A program made the position numbers and the translations under genes. The notes under the pieces are model-generated. The model was not told the DNA's origin, did not search any database, and was given only the letters and a program-made list of their open reading frames with translations. From assembly GCA_015680685.1 (NCBI GenBank), contig MNCI01017954.1, positions 124,958 to 188,957 of the forward strand: 64,000 nt of DNA. The letters are read 5' to 3'. Shown here piece by piece: positions 1-12,946 of the stretch. The stretch is from Gnetum montanum. Taxonomy: Eukaryota; Streptophyta; Gnetopsida; Gnetales; Gnetaceae. Each line of letters opens with the position of its first letter. Positions within the stretch are counted from its first letter, which is position 1.

Positions 1-1812
1 CCCAAACTCTTGAAGGTGTGACACCATAGGACAACATTCCTTAGGATGTTCATATTGGCATATGCCACATTCATCATCCTCCTCGGTGTCAGAGTCTGCA
101 ACTTGCTCTACTACAACAACTTTTCCCGTACCCTTATGTTGGGCATGTTCAGCTCCCTTCTTCCTGCGCTGATCACAGTAATTACCCTGTTCTCTGGACT
201 CTTCTGCAATTTTCAATACACTTTGAAATTTCTCATCCAAAGAGTCCCACATCTTATCCACCTTTGCTGATATTTTAGATGTAAACTTTTATAACGACAA
301 AGTCTTTCGATTCACCGCTGCTTCCAGTGGTGATTCATCCTCCTCATCACAAAATCAGACCTCCCTTTTCCTGAGGGAAGGGTCTCAGTTGAATTCTTCT
401 GCACTCTCCTTTTTTCTAAGTTCTCCTTCCTCCTTGACCACCTGATCAATGAGGCGTTGCAACTAATGGGCCCTTAGCCCTGACAGTCATCCCTTAGCGT
501 ACATGCCAAGGGTCTTTCGTGTTTCAAAATGGAGCACATCAATGATGTGGTGAAGTTGTGCCCGTTGAGAGTAACCATGACCAGGGCATCAATGCAACAA
601 TGAGTAGTACCTACTCATGGCAGCATCCAAGGGTTCATGATTTCCTTGTTTCCAACCTTGGATTTGTCGTCTTAGATTCGCCACTCTAGAGTACGTTTGA
701 TATTTTTCATTGAAAATTTCAAGCATCGTACTCCATCTTTTGATTGATTCCGACTCCAAGGACTAGTACCAACTTTTAGCTTCTTTGATGAGTGTGCGAG
801 GGAATAGCTTCAGCTATTGTTAATCATTGTCAATGTTTTGCAGGGTGCAGGCATCATGGAATGCTTGCAGATGGGTCTACGGATCACAGTTATATCCCCC
901 TTCAAATCTGGGGATGTTGTTCATATCAACGCGCTTGATCCGGCTATCCTTTATGTGCCTACTGGGAATTTGAATTGCCTCTACGATCTAGAGCATGCTC
1001 CGAGTAGCTAACAATGACTCATCTGAATCATAGTCCTACTAGGGACCATGATGTCTGTGATGATTCCGGCTACCCCTCCTTTGATGCTGGTGAGTGCTGC
1101 ACGATTAGTCGTGCACTTCCTCATGTTGTCCCTTTCGAACCTATTTACCATCGTCCTTTCGTGCCTGCCTTTCCCCATGATGCTCAGAGCCTGAGCTGGA
1201 TGAAGGCGCAGGAGAGGGAGAGGACAGAGAAGAAGGAGAGGCATGACCACCGCTTTGGTGTTAATCTTCTCATCTACCCTGATGGCGGCCTCGATCATCC
1301 TGCCCAGTCTTATTACATGATCCTCCATCCCCTTGAGGATCATGGTCACTTAGAGGTTTGTTCTGAATGATTGACTGGAGGATCTGCTACCCCAGGGGAC
1401 GTTCGGTCGAATGGGTATCATGAAAGATAGGATCCCCATCGTCTTGCAGCCCTTGTGAGAATAAGGGGTTACTGAATTGTTTTCCCTTCTGCTGTTCATA
1501 TCTCTCCGCTTACTGCTGGTCTCTTACCCGTTGAACCTCCGTGGAACAATAGTCCCGGTAGTCATGGTCCTCCATGACATACTCCACCACCCGGTCCTAG
1601 ATGCCTAATCTGCCCAGATTGTGATATAGCATCACAGGAGCTGATCGGTCGGGTGGTAGCACGATGCTCCCCTCCATGTCCTACCATCGTAGATGCTCAT
1701 CCTGATGTAGGATGAATGTGAAATCAGGGACATATTCATCGGGATGTTTGTACATCACCCAATATTCTTATGGCACCGGTGGTTCGAATACCTCTCTCCT
1801 GTGAGAAGACAT
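1..1812 (-). pseudogene. gag: Element A: gag remnant of an Athila-like Ty3/gypsy retrotransposon (partial)
   Basis: Minus-strand capsid-coding sequence running off the left edge. It is colinear with the better preserved gag of element C (41701-44752): the start codon complement at 1810-1812 opens the same MS.. leader, the charged arginine/histidine-rich stretch lies around 1010-1350, and the capsid part with the zinc-knuckle end lies around 50-850. Many stops and frameshifts break it, so no long frame survives. A Gag protein would form the particle that packages element RNA. The primer site (1961-1978) and LTR (1979-2876) follow upstream in the expected order, which fixes the orientation. The protease and the rest of the element lie outside the window. 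Confidence 0.75.
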
Positions 1813-1960
1813 GTTGGACGTTAGATGGTTCATGTAATCGGTGTACCTTACTATTTACTTAAATTCGCCTAGTGTGTGTAAATATTTCTATCCTGGGTTC
1901 GTTTCAACGACTTAAATGATAATTTCACTAAGGTTAGATGATGTATGTAAGACTAACAAT

Positions 1961-1978
1961 CCCTGGCAACAGTGCCAA
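1961..1978 (-). other. Element A primer binding site, tRNA-Asp type
   Basis: Read on the plus strand, CCCTGGCAACAGTGCCAA matches the 3' end of plant tRNA-Asp (…CCCCGGCAACGGCGCCA) with about three differences. It sits directly inside the LTR end at 1979. A tRNA-Asp primer is typical of the Athila branch of Ty3/gypsy. Confidence 0.8.
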
Positions 1979-2876
1979 TGATGAGCAGCTAGGTACCCCT
2001 ACTTCCAACCATATGAATCACGAGCATTCACGTGCGACTTGGTCGAAATCTGTAGACTGTAAGCACTTAACATACACCACACTCTAATCGGTGAAACCTT
2101 GGGTTAGAATGGTTGTTGTCATCCTAATCTCACTTGTGAGGTTCTATTTACGATGGTTAAGTGAGACTAAGGCTAATGATTTTTATAGTTTTTAATTATC
2201 TTTTTCGGTGGCTAATTATCTTGGAAAGTAAGGCTAGAATATTAATTAATCTAAGATTATCTTACTCTAAATCTTAACTATTCCTTACATAAGTATCCGG
2301 TCCCATTTTCCGAGCACGTCTTGAGCATCTCCTAACACTTCTGGGTTACTAGACGTGAAGCGTCACTAGGTTTACCAAGTGTTTGAGTGACATTCGAGAT
2401 GGTCGTACTGATGGCTTTTAAGAATTACGAATGAACAATAGTGATTGAAATCATAATAAGAAAAACTCAAGTAATTAACAAGTAACTAATAAAGTATAAA
2501 CATATTAAACTATTGAATGCATAAAATAGCTAAGTCCAAATGCTGCAAGGAATGCTTGAATAGTTCATCTTTATTTCCATCACACTAATGGGCTCAGATA
2601 CATCAACACTGGAATAAAGAGCTGATCACTTTTCTTACACCTACTGCGGGCACTTGGAAAATATTCTATCTCCTACAAGAACAAACTGCAAGAGCTTCGC
2701 TACAACTATTCAAAAGGTGCCTAAATGAGGCAGAAGGCCCTCTTATTTATAGGCCGGGATAGGCAGCTACGTAAACGGGGCCACATTGATGTAGGGAGGC
2801 TACATCGATGGGCCCGCGTTGCTACAGTTGTGTATACGCAGCCCAGTCAATGCATTGACTTAATGACACTTCATCA
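1979..2876 (-). mobile_element. Element A 5' LTR (898 bp)
   Basis: The boundaries are TGATGAGC at 1979 and TTCATCA at 2876 on the plus strand, matching the TGATGAGT…ACTCATCA ends of this family. On the minus strand the U3 part (about 2740-2876) holds repeated short words such as CTACATCGATG and a TATA-like stretch near 2740 (complement of TTATTTATAGG). The LTR sits in, or joins to, the spacer of element B, so only one flank is visible and no target duplication can be checked. Confidence 0.8.
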
Positions 2877-3652
2877 CCTACTACTACCCCTCTGAATTCC
2901 AATGTTCCTATGTACCATAACATAGCCTTTTTCTCTACCACCCAAGGTTTTATTGATCATTTCCACACCATCATAATTATTTGTGCCTTCAAGACCATCT
3001 AATTACCTTAGAACCCCTTAACAATAGCCCAATGTCCTAAGTTTACAACGTTGATTTCAAGAAAATCTTTTAAAAAAAATTCGGTATTTTATTGTTGTGC
3101 CCAATGTCACTAGGCCACGATATCGCATATGCAATGTATTGTATGCAATATCGCATCCTATAAACCTATAAATAGTTGACCCCCTCGCAACACCCAGCAT
3201 CATTTTTCACAAATCACGCGGGGGAGTTTTTTGAATTTTTCTCTATGACTTGCGAGTGTGACACCCTTGCTTTTCTACCTATATCTCGTTCATTGGTACT
3301 CCGATTTTAATTTCGTCTGAACCTGCTTGAACCCAGAGTGTTCAGCTTAGTCATGGGGAAGGGACCCCTACCGAATAGCGCCTGAATTTTTTGGAATTTA
3401 TCATCGCCCAAAGGACATTACCCAGGGTAATTAGCTACAACGTTTAAAATAATTGTGCCAAAAAATCATTTAATCGCTAGGTATATTGGGAAACTAAAAT
3501 TGAAAAACCACCTAAGTAAAAAGGACCCACTACTATAATCTTTCAGGAAACATCATATGAAGATTAAAAAAATTAATTAATTAACGCAAGCAGTAAGGTA
3601 TAACTTAACTCGAAAAACAACTTTACTAACGCTTGACCCTGTGTGATTGCAA
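2877..3652 (+). promoter_or_regulatory. Element B spacer with internal promoter-like block upstream of ORF3
   Basis: This noncoding sequence aligns by eye to the spacers of F (25510-26085), G (8300-9110) and D (51700-52441). It holds a promoter-like block: at about 3115-3156, paired words CGATATCGCATATGC and GCAATATCGC, then a TATA box TATAAATAG at 3167-3175. A GATATC word also sits just upstream of the TATA box in B's own LTR (6610-6643). A conserved exon-like stretch follows (…CTTAGTCATGGGGAAGG near 3350). The acceptor-like TGATTGCAA before the start codon has lost the AG seen in D, F and G. The hairpin seen in the other elements would lie upstream and is cut off by element A. Confidence 0.6.
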
Positions 3653-6418
3653 ATGGCCCCAAAATGTGGACAAAAGGAAGGTCCTGCTCAAGGTGGAAGC
3701 AAACGACCTAGGAGAGGTGGAAGACAAGATCCTACCAGAAAACATGCAGAATAGGAGGCACAATCGTTTAGTATTTATCAAGAGGACCCTCCTACCATAC
3801 AGTCCGGGTAGGCAAAAAGAGGAGCTGCTTCAATGCTTGAACACGGACAACATCTCACGTTGCTCCAAGATTGTGTTCAGGCCATCCACAAAAAGTCGAC
3901 ATTCACTACAGTGATTTTGGAATTAAACTTTGAATTTTTTGCAGAGTTCACCCCCAAGGCTGTTAGGGATCACCTCAAAGGGTCTCCCTTATGGCCTACC
4001 CTCTCTGATAGCGGTGCTTGGTACCTAGGGGAGACGTACCAATTCTAGCACAATAGAGAGCAAGGCACCACCATCAATATTTGTGGTGTGACAGTTGATT
4101 TCTTCACCCAGGCCATTTCAAAAGTATTAAACCTTCTGAATACAAGGCCCAAGGTTGCTTAGTTATCTACCCGTTCAAATCCCGATGTGCGATGGGATTG
4201 GTTGGAAAGGGCATATGGTAGAGATAAGACATTTGGTGAGTTGACAACGAAAGAGAGGATCTACTTCAAAATTGGAACTGATCACCTCTTCCCCATGAAG
4301 GGCTTAAAAAGAATATCAATGTATGTGGCAAGAGGATGTGCAATGCTAATGGAGAAGGTTAACACTAACCTACCTCATCTATACTTAACGGAGATCCTAA
4401 GGCGGTTTGAGGAACAGAAGATAGGGAAGATGGCGTTGCCCTTCCCTTGTCTTATCAGAAAGCTTTGCTGATGTGCTGGTATTAAGGGGTACACTAATGA
4501 TGTTCTCTGAAAAGCCCAAAATGCTGCATATGCAGAATTTTTAAAGCCACCAGCTGCAAGGAAAATTACTAGTGAGACACAGGGACCAGAAGAAGAAGAA
4601 GAATAGACGGTTGGACCAATTGCAACTCAACTTGTAAGACCCAGCCAACAACTGGAAGCAAGGCCTAGCATAGGCCAGGATCAACCGCTGCCACCGCAGG
4701 ACTATAGATCGTCGACGAGCCATCTTAGGGTCATCACTAAGACGGTCAGTTGGGGAAGTCGTGATGATGCAAATCTCTTCCGCATCATTGATGATGCCAT
4801 ACAACCCACAGTTTCTTTGGATCATAAAAGGGGAAAAGTGTCTATCCATACAGGAGGAGGAGAAAGTACTTAGTCACAACAGATCTCAGGAAATGCAGCA
4901 TGTTTCCAAGTGCAATTAGAAACTGGTGAAGGGACCACTGTGGTGGTCATGCAACACTAGGATGCCATGGGAGCTACAGAAGTGGTCGCAGACCACATCA
5001 AAGAATCATTCAATGTACCTGTTGTGCCACCGGCAAATCTCATAGGAGCATGAGATGCTCAAACTTTAGCTGGAACCTCAATGACTCCTGCGGAACATGA
5101 GGATGCACTTGATCGATTGCTACAAATAGGACAAATAATGACGTCCCTGTTTGACATCCCCCAGGATGTTACAGAAATTTAGTCAGACCTCATTTCCATG
5201 AAGGGGAAGCTAGTTTTAACAGAAGTGAGGGCCGAGCATGCTAAAGCAGAGGTGCAAAAATTACAAGAGCAGCTCGTGGCCCTATAAGCAACACAACAAG
5301 ATCCTTTGCAATTTGTTCTTGCAGACCAGTTGGATAGCTTCAGAACTAAGTAACTAACCAAGCTACTAATGGAGAATAAAAAGGTGGTTGAAGAAAAAGA
5401 GAAGGGTGTTTGGGATGCCTCTACAGCACAAATGCAAACTCATGCGCATCTCAAAGCACTCAACACCTTACAGGAGAAAAATAAACAGCTTGTTGCCGAC
5501 AACCTTTGAATGACCTCTGTGAAAAAGTAAAAAAATGTTCTCGAATAACATTTCCATCTGCTGTGAAAATAATTCATCCAGGTCAACCAAGACATAAGTC
5601 ATTTAGCCAAGGAGAACTGAACCCTCTCAATGGAGGAGGTACACGCAATCCATCAAAAGACAACTATCGAAATAAGCGAGTGGCAAAATGAGGCTAAACA
5701 ACATGAAAAGCTAAAGGAGCACTTTTGAAACCAGGTGGGAATGTACAAACAGATCCTTGATAAGGAGATCCATATGGCCAAGTCCCACATCAATGCTGTC
5801 AATGCTCAACACACTGACTGGTGGGCCATATTGGACACATATGCCTTTGCCCACCAAGCGGAAGTTAAGAAGTAAAACCTGCAGATTCAAGATCTGATAG
5901 AATACATGGAGTTGGCAAACTTGAGGTATGCCAACCTTGCCATGTTAATAGCAGAGCACCCGAGAATAGAGCTCGAGTAACAGGTAGCTACCACCTATGT
6001 CAAATATGAAGCAAAATTTGTAGAACGCAAGAAGTTGTTCGAAAAACTGGAGATCGCAAATTCTAAACTGGAGGTGGTAAAAGCAAGCAACCAAGGACAA
6101 AGAGGTATTGCAACAAATTTGGCTTGATGGCTTGTGGATTTTGAAGAATACAAAGATAAAGCTAGAGCCTATGAAGAGGAACGTCGGGTATTTGTGGCTT
6201 GGTATGTCAAGGCCAATCAAATGTTTTTGCAACTACCCTATCCGTGGGAGTTGCCGACTCCATCAAACATTAGAACATTAGCATGGATGGCATAGGACCC
6301 TCGAACTGAAGAGGAGAAGCTCCAGGTCATACTGTAATGCCATCAAGTCTCAAAACCTAGAGCACAAGACAAAGGGAAAGCACCTATGGAGGAGCCACCG
6401 TCACTAGGAACTACATGA
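3653..6418 (+). pseudogene. Element B ORF3: plant transposon-protein-like domain plus coiled-coil tail
   Basis: The longest ORF3 copy in the window, broken by several stops (for example 3752 and 4048) and frameshifts. It starts MAPKCGQKEGPAQGG followed by a basic KRPRRGGR patch that could be a nuclear signal. Residues roughly 100-300 (3930-4510) contain WYLGE, a RWDWLERAYG block, LTTKERIYFKIGTDHLFP and LPFPCLIRKLC. This order resembles the 'putative plant transposon protein' domain (PF20167, by recall), common in Athila-like elements. The remaining 600 or so codons are rich in E, K, Q, L and A (for example VQKLQEQLVAL) and look like a long coiled coil. The end EEPPSLGTT is shared with G. The function of the family is unknown; an envelope-like or accessory role is inference from its position after pol in element D. 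Confidence 0.75.
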
Positions 6419-6573
6419 GTTCCACCAATTTTGTAGCTGTAGCACATATCTTATGTTGTATCTTTATTTTGTTTTCATTCCACACTATGGCATAAACCCA
6501 TTTCCACCATCCAATAATCCCATACCTATCCACTATGTAATCACTCTAACTTGAGAACGAGTTTTCATTCAAT

Positions 6574-6583
6574 CATGGGGGTA
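6574..6583 (+). other. Element B polypurine tract
   Basis: CATGGGGGTA lies immediately before the LTR start at 6584, at the position and with nearly the sequence found in D and F (GTGGGGGTA). This is the expected plus-strand priming site. Confidence 0.75.
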
Positions 6584-7347
6584 TGATGAGTCGCATTTTG
6601 GGCTACCGCGATATCATAGCCTGTCTCCTCATCTATAAATAAGAGGTAGATAAAGGAAGTAAGTAGTTCTTAGTTTTCGTGTTTTAATTTCTTTCTCTCA
6701 ACCCTTTTCCTCCCAGTGTATACTCGTAGTGTGGTGATTGTAATTGTACAGCATCCTTTATTCGAGTGTGACGTACTTGGACACGCACATGACCGGCAAT
6801 AAAGATTGAGATTACTTCATCATTGCAACATTCACTTAGATTAATTATTTGTTTACTTGTTATTTACTGCTTTCCTAATTAATCTCTCTTACCTTTAAAC
6901 TCATGTTAAACGCGGAATGAGTACAACTTGATTACGAGCATTTAAGTGTGACTACTTGGTAACCCAGTAGCGTACCTAGGATTTGCGCTTGGTAATCCCA
7001 GTGGTAGTCGTGCATGAAGTCCAAGATGTGTACGAATGATCAAGGAATGAATGCTCATTGTACTTAGGCTAGCTAGATTCCTTCTCACCCTTTCCTTCTT
7101 AGTGTAGTTAATATTATCTTCCATTGCCTTCAAGAGTAGCATTAGGTTAGAAACACATCATACACCTCACTATGGACTAAACCATATGTGACAAAGCTAA
7201 TACTAGTACAAGTAGGAAGATAGCAGACTGCAACTGAAGGCTAATTGTCTAGATGCCATAACTAGTCCGTCTGCGGAGGTCGACCGGATCATGTGTGTAA
7301 CGCTCGTATTCGTATGGTTCAGTGTAGGGGTACCTCGCCACTCATCA
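6584..7347 (+). mobile_element. Element B 3' LTR (764 bp)
   Basis: Begins TGATGAGT and ends ACTCATCA, a perfect 8-bp inverted pair. U3 holds a GCGATATC word at about 6608 and a TATA box TATAAATAAG at 6634-6643. The downstream part has the repeated CTTGGTAAYCCAGTRG motif (about 6955-7005) seen in F and D. B's 5' half is not in the window. The flank at 7348 continues straight into the spacer of element G, so B probably inserted into G, but the other flank needed for a target duplication is missing. Confidence 0.85.
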
Positions 7348-9110
7348 CTAGGAATAAACTTGTGATCATTATGCTTGAATCAAAAAGTGAAGAACTAAGT
7401 GGTAATGTAAAGGGTGTGACATCAACAAGATTTTTGGACTTTCTTTGATTACTTTTGTTAGTTTCATCATGTTGCTAAGGTTGTATTATATCCTTGTTGA
7501 TCTAACCAAAAATGGAAGTGTGTAAAATAAATGCTACATTACCATGTCACTAGAAAGACATGTTACCCATGCCTGAAAATAGGCCTTTGGTAAGGTTGAC
7601 ACATATAAAAAATTAAAGAGCATAGAATAAATTTCTGAGGGTTCCATTAGAAAGACATGTTGCCCATGCCTAAAGGTAGGCAACTTCTTAGAAATCTAAA
7701 AAAATAAAAGAGTACAATGAAAAACCTCCTCCCTTGGACAATACACTAAGTGACAATACTCCTTGCAACAGTGTTACTCTTATAGACATAACTCCAATAG
7801 ATGACATAATGAGATGTCACTAGAATGTGGTTTGGACTTAGATTAAATCTTGGATAGGAAGGATAATGATTACCTTAACCACCAGTAAAACACAAGAATT
7901 CATTATGCCTATGGTTAAACACCTCATGTCATGATTTCTACAATCCCTTCTAAGTCCCTTTCATCTCACTATATGAACAATCATAACTTGTGGTTTTGTA
8001 TAACATAGTGTAATTTTCCTAATTTGGTGGTACTAACATGTGTATTTTTCTAAATAGGTATGTGTTGCATTCAACTCCTTAAGTGCCTAAGGACACTTTT
8101 AGGCATGGTTATACAAGGGAATTAAGGGCTAAAGCCTGCTTTGGAGAGCATCCACTGGTATAACCATTGTATCTTATACCTACCAAGTGATTCCACATCA
8201 TCTTGAGCCTTTCAGCATCACTAAACATCAATAAAAACTTCCCATATCATTCAAACTATCCTTTTTACCAACATGGATTCATTACCTTTCTTATCCATCT
8301 TATTAACACCTCATGAACTTTCATAGCCTAAGATTCCTTTGTTACCAACTTTCAATGACAAAGTTTAGAAATTTGTGAATTTATCCATAACCCAAACCCT
8401 TTGAATATGCTTTAAACTTTCAGACATTTAAATGAATTCATTTTCTATCCTCCGAACTTAAAAAATGTGAATTTTTGACATTCGATATTAGATCCCTAAT
8501 GTTAGAGTTGCCCCAATATCAAATCCCAGTATCAGATTACACAAAAACTATAAATAAATGAACACTTATTCAAATTTTTCATCTTTTTCCATTTGAGCCT
8601 AAGGGAGTTTTTCCAATTTTCTTCTCTGATTTTGAGCTCTAACATCCTAGCTTCCCTAAGTTATAACTTGCACATTATCACTCCGATTTTTGTGATTTTC
8701 AAATCTATTCAATCTTGGAGTGCTCATCTTAGTTGTTGGGGGGATGCCAGTGAGGAAAATCTAAGCCATTTTTCCAAAAATAGTTAATGCTTAGAAAGCA
8801 TTTTAAGGGTAAGTGTAAAGGAAACCTTGAAATTTTTAATGAAAAATCAATCACATTAACGATAGAAACACTTAAAAAAATGCTCTTAAGGAATCATAGC
8901 CATCATTATGAGTCATAGATAAGAATAAATTAGACAACTGTGAAGGATTATAAGGAAATTAACACTTATGGGATTTCTTTTCAAAAATTTTTATAAGTCT
9001 GTAGTCATAACAAACTAAGAACTTGATGTACCTAAGGGTATAAGTAAGGTATGAAACCATTAAAAATATATGGAAATACCTTAGTAATTCTAAATCCTTA
9101 ATGATTGTAG
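7348..9110 (+). promoter_or_regulatory. Element G spacer: repeated AGAAAGACATG motif, hairpin and internal promoter-like block
   Basis: No coding sequence is seen. AGAAAGACATGTTRCCCATG occurs twice (about 7550 and 7645), and related copies occur at 24870 in F and 51190 in D. The hairpin is at 8105-8167. A promoter-like block at about 8478-8556 has AGAGTTGCCCCAATATC and a TATA box TATAAATA at 8549-8556; the words GAGTTGC and CCAATATC also occur in G's own LTR U3 (12100-12170). The spacer ends in the acceptor TGATTGTAG at 9110, directly before the ORF3 start codon. Confidence 0.6.
8105..8167 (+). other. Element G copy of the conserved spacer hairpin
   Basis: The outer arms ATGGTTATAC (8105-8114) and GTATAACCAT (8158-8167) pair perfectly over 10 bp. 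An inner small hairpin GGGC-TAAA-GCCT lies at 8126-8137. The 3' side carries GGAGAGCATCCACT, the counterpart of GGGAGGACCCACT in F. The arms differ in sequence from those of C, D, F and H but still pair. Confidence 0.7.
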
Positions 9111-11866
9111 ATGGCCCCAAAGAAAGGAGCATAGGGAGGACCCTCATAGGGTGCAAGAAAATGACTAAGAGACCAATGTAGAGGTTGAACTGAAGGACAA
9201 GAACTAGAACATGTGGAGCAAGAAGCTTAATTGTTAAGCATTCATCAAGAAACTCTTGCCACCGGAGAGTTAGTTCAAGGAGATGCAACAGAATCACAAG
9301 TGTAAGGACAATGCCTCATGTTGTCCCAAGACTGTCTCCAAGCTATCTAAGAGAAGTCAATTCTGACTATAGTAATTATGGAGATCAACTTTGATCCATT
9401 CATGGAATTTGTTTTGGAAGTGGTAAAGATGCAACTTCAAGCATCACCACTATGGTTCATCCTTTTAGATAGTGGTGAATAATACCTTGGGAAAACCTAT
9501 CAGTTCTAGGATAATAAAGAAGAAGGCACCACTGTCAACATGAGAGGAATCTCTATGTTGTACTAAATCAAGGTGATCACTAAAGCTCTAAACATACCCA
9601 ATGATGGGACAAAGGTAGCACATTTGTCCATAAGATTAGATGCTAATACCAGAAAACTATGGCTAAAACAAGCATATGGAAAAGAGAATAAGGAATATAA
9701 TGAATTAAGTATTGAGGAAATAATCTATTTCATGATTGGCACCTATCACTTGTTCCCAACAAAAGGACTAAATAGACTATCCACTTATGTAGCTAGAGGA
9801 AGTGCGATCCTGATGTGCAACTACAATGCTAATATTGCACAACTCTACTTTATGGAAATCCAAAGGTGGTTTGAAGAAAAGAAAGTAGGGAAGCCAATAA
9901 TTCCATTTCCTATCCTTATCAAAAAGCTATGCAAATGAGTTGAAATTCTGGGATACACCAATGATGTATCTAGGAAGGCCAAAAACACTTCATATGCTAA
10001 ACTGCTTAAGCTAGCATCACCTATGAAGGACCAGGGTGAGGAATAATGAGAAGAATAGTAGCAGCAACAATAGGAGCAATAATAATGGCAAGAAAAATAA
10101 CAATAGCAACAACAACAAGAACAATAGCAATAACAAGTTCCACTACCACCTCCGTAGGACTATAGGCCATTAATGAGTCATCTACAACATATAGCAGAGA
10201 CCATTAGCTAGGGAATAAGGGAGGAAGTCAATCTTTATAGAGTTTTTGATAATACTGTACAACCCACATTTTTTGGTGATCCTATGAGTGGACAAATCTC
10301 ATTGTAGTTAGGAGGAGGGAACCAATGATCATAACAGATCTTTGGGAACACTGCATCGTTCTAAATGATTATAGAGATTGGAGAAGGAGCCACAATTATG
10401 GTAATGCAGCACCAGGATGCAGCGGGAGAATTTGAAATGATCAAAGATCACATCAAAAAATTCTCTAACATACCTGTTGTGCCATTGGTAGAGCTAATTG
10501 GAGTAAGGGATGCTCAAATGTTAGCTGAAACCTCAATGAGTCTCACTAACCATGAAGATGTACTTGATCGACTACTAAAGATTGGGTAAGTGATGATAAT
10601 ACTTTTTCACATCCCAAGTGATGTCACTATAGTGCAGTAAGAATAGATCATTACCAAAGGTAACCTAGTCATGGCAAATACTAGGGGGGAGCATGTAGAA
10701 GTTGAAATTCTGAAATTGCAAGAAAAGCTCGTGACCTTGAGGGCCGAACGTAGAGATCCAACTCAATTCACTACACATGACCAGATGGAATAATTTAAGA
10801 CAAAGTAGATAAATTGCCTAATTGAGAAAAGCAAGTAGATAAAAAATGAGAAGGAGAAAGTGGTTGAAATGCCTCAATAGGTGAAGCCCAAACATAAGCA
10901 AATGCTAAGGTACTCGCCGCAACAGAAGAAAAAAATAAACAACTCACTGTTGATATGATGTAGTTGACCACTATGGAAAAATAGAAGAATATCCTAGAGG
11001 AAAGCATAGATAAGTTACAAGAATAATTAGTGAGGGTTAACTAGGACATGAGCCACCTCACACAAGAAAATAAAATCCTCTTAACGAAGGAGGTACATGT
11101 TTTCCATAAAAAATCAACAATTGAAATTAGTGCATGGAAAAATGAGATAAAGAAATATGAAAGGCTTAAAGAACACTTCTGTGATTAGGTGGGGATGTAA
11201 AAGTAAATCAATGAAAAGGAAATCTAGATGGAAAAGGATAGAGTCAATACCATTTTAGCATAGAATCTTAATTGGCAACCCATCTTGGACAATTATGCCC
11301 ATGTCCACAAAGTGGAAGTGAAAAATAAAGACCTGTGAATAGAGGACCTAAAAGAATACATGGGGTTAGCTAACCTTTGTTACACTAACTTGGCCAGGTT
11401 AATAGTAGGTAGGCCTAAAAATAAACTAGAACAACAACTAGCAACCAAATATGCCTTGTATGAGAAAGAGGTTGCACATTGTAAAGATGCTCTATAGAAA
11501 CTTTAGGTAACAAACTCTGAATTGGAAGTAGTAAAGGTTGGCTACCAAGGACAAAAAGACATCATAGTGAACCTGACCATAAGATTATTTGATTACCATG
11601 AATTTTGTGAAAAGTCCAAAGCATTTGAAGAGGAGAGGAGATAGTTTGCGGTTTGGTATGTTAAACCTAACTAGATATTTCTATAGTTGTCATGTCCATG
11701 GGATGTACCTTCTCCATCATACATTGCATAATAAGCATGGACGATACATGATCCAGTAAATGAGAAAGAAAAGCTTTCAGCACTCTTGAACTAATATAAA
11801 TTCTAGAAGCTTGATGACAAGGGGAAGTAATCGATGGAAGAGCCAACACCACCAGGCACTACATAA
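9111..11866 (+). pseudogene. Element G ORF3 (transposon-protein-like domain plus coiled coil)
   Basis: Colinear with B's ORF3 from MAPKKG to the end (…EEPTPPGTT) but with more stops. The start codon follows an AG acceptor. The best open segment is 9573-9938, with LWLKQAYGKENKEYNELS, a KGLNRLSTYVARG block and the ILIKKLCK end of the PF20167-like domain. A CAA/CAG-type simple repeat at about 10050-10135 adds a poorly conserved Q/N-rich stretch absent from B. Downstream, 10365-10589 and 10690-11600 hold the charged coiled-coil part. No LTR, gag or pol precedes it, so G survives here only as spacer, ORF3 and 3' LTR. Confidence 0.7.
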
Positions 11867-12073
11867 GGCTACATCAAGCTTTATCCAGATTTTGTTTTTT
11901 GTTAAAGTTTGTCATGTCATGTGTTGTGTCAGTTTTTGTTAAACACCACTATGGCATTTAAAAGTCATGTATATAGTCAATCAATCATGTAAATCTACCT
12001 TCCAATTTTGTAAAGAACTCTATCCTCATTTTGTTTTAACTTGAGGATGAATTTTTAGTTAGTCATGATGGTA

Positions 12074-12946
12074 TGATAAATCATATTTTTCATAGTCTAC
12101 AATATTGGGCATCTGATATCAGAGTTGCAATATTGGGATCCTAGCTATGACATCAGATATCCAATATCATTCCACATGTGCCTTCTTATAAATGGAACAC
12201 TTAGGTGCACAGTTGAAGAATAGATTTTACTCAACCCTCATTAAAACTCCTATAGTTTAATTTCATAGCTTAGCGATAGAGTGAATGCCTATAATGTGGT
12301 GTTAAGCAGTTGTCCTGAATCTTTATTCAAGTGAAGTGTACTTGGGCATAGTTCATGAAAAAAATGAAGATCAAGATTACTTTTCATCATTGCAGCATTG
12401 ACTTCGCTTTACTATTTTACTTAGAATAGTTTTTACTATTTTTTTAGCTTAATCATTTACATTTTTAGGTATTTTACTTTCCTTGTTCATTAGTAAAGTG
12501 AAATGAGTATGACTGGTTTCAAGTGTTTAAGTGTAATTGTTTGGTGACCTAGTATTGGTTTTACTTAATTTTCTTAGTAGTAAACTTACTTGGTAATCCT
12601 AGTAATAGTTACATGAGCCCAAGGCATGTATGGCAAGCTAAGAAAAAAATACTCATGAAACTAGGCTATAGTAGATTATTTTATTGTTTTCCTTACACTT
12701 ATAATTATTTTCACACTCACCATTGTAGCTAGGAGACATGGCCAACACATCATCATATATCATACACCTCACTAAGAGCTAAACCATATGCATATACTAT
12801 ACTAGCTCCACGTGGGAAGACAACAATCTTGAACTTTAACCAATTACTAGCATAATCACATTACGTCCTCCACAAATTATGATCACACTACGCATGAACA
12901 CTCATATCTTGTATGGTTGGGTGTTGGATTACTCCACCATTCATTA
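12074..12946 (+). mobile_element. Element G 3' LTR (about 873 bp)
   Basis: Begins TGATAAAT after a decayed polypurine tract (GTCATGATGGTA, 12062-12073) and ends ATTCATTA, decayed forms of TGATGAGT and ACTCATCA. U3 has alternating CAATATTGGG and GATATC words (12100-12165), then a TATA box at 12187-12193. It is the most diverged LTR of the group. Confidence 0.7.

Noticed and set aside
1014-1370. 118-codon plus-strand open frame
   Set aside because: It lies antisense to the decayed gag of element A, and the minus strand carries the family similarity.
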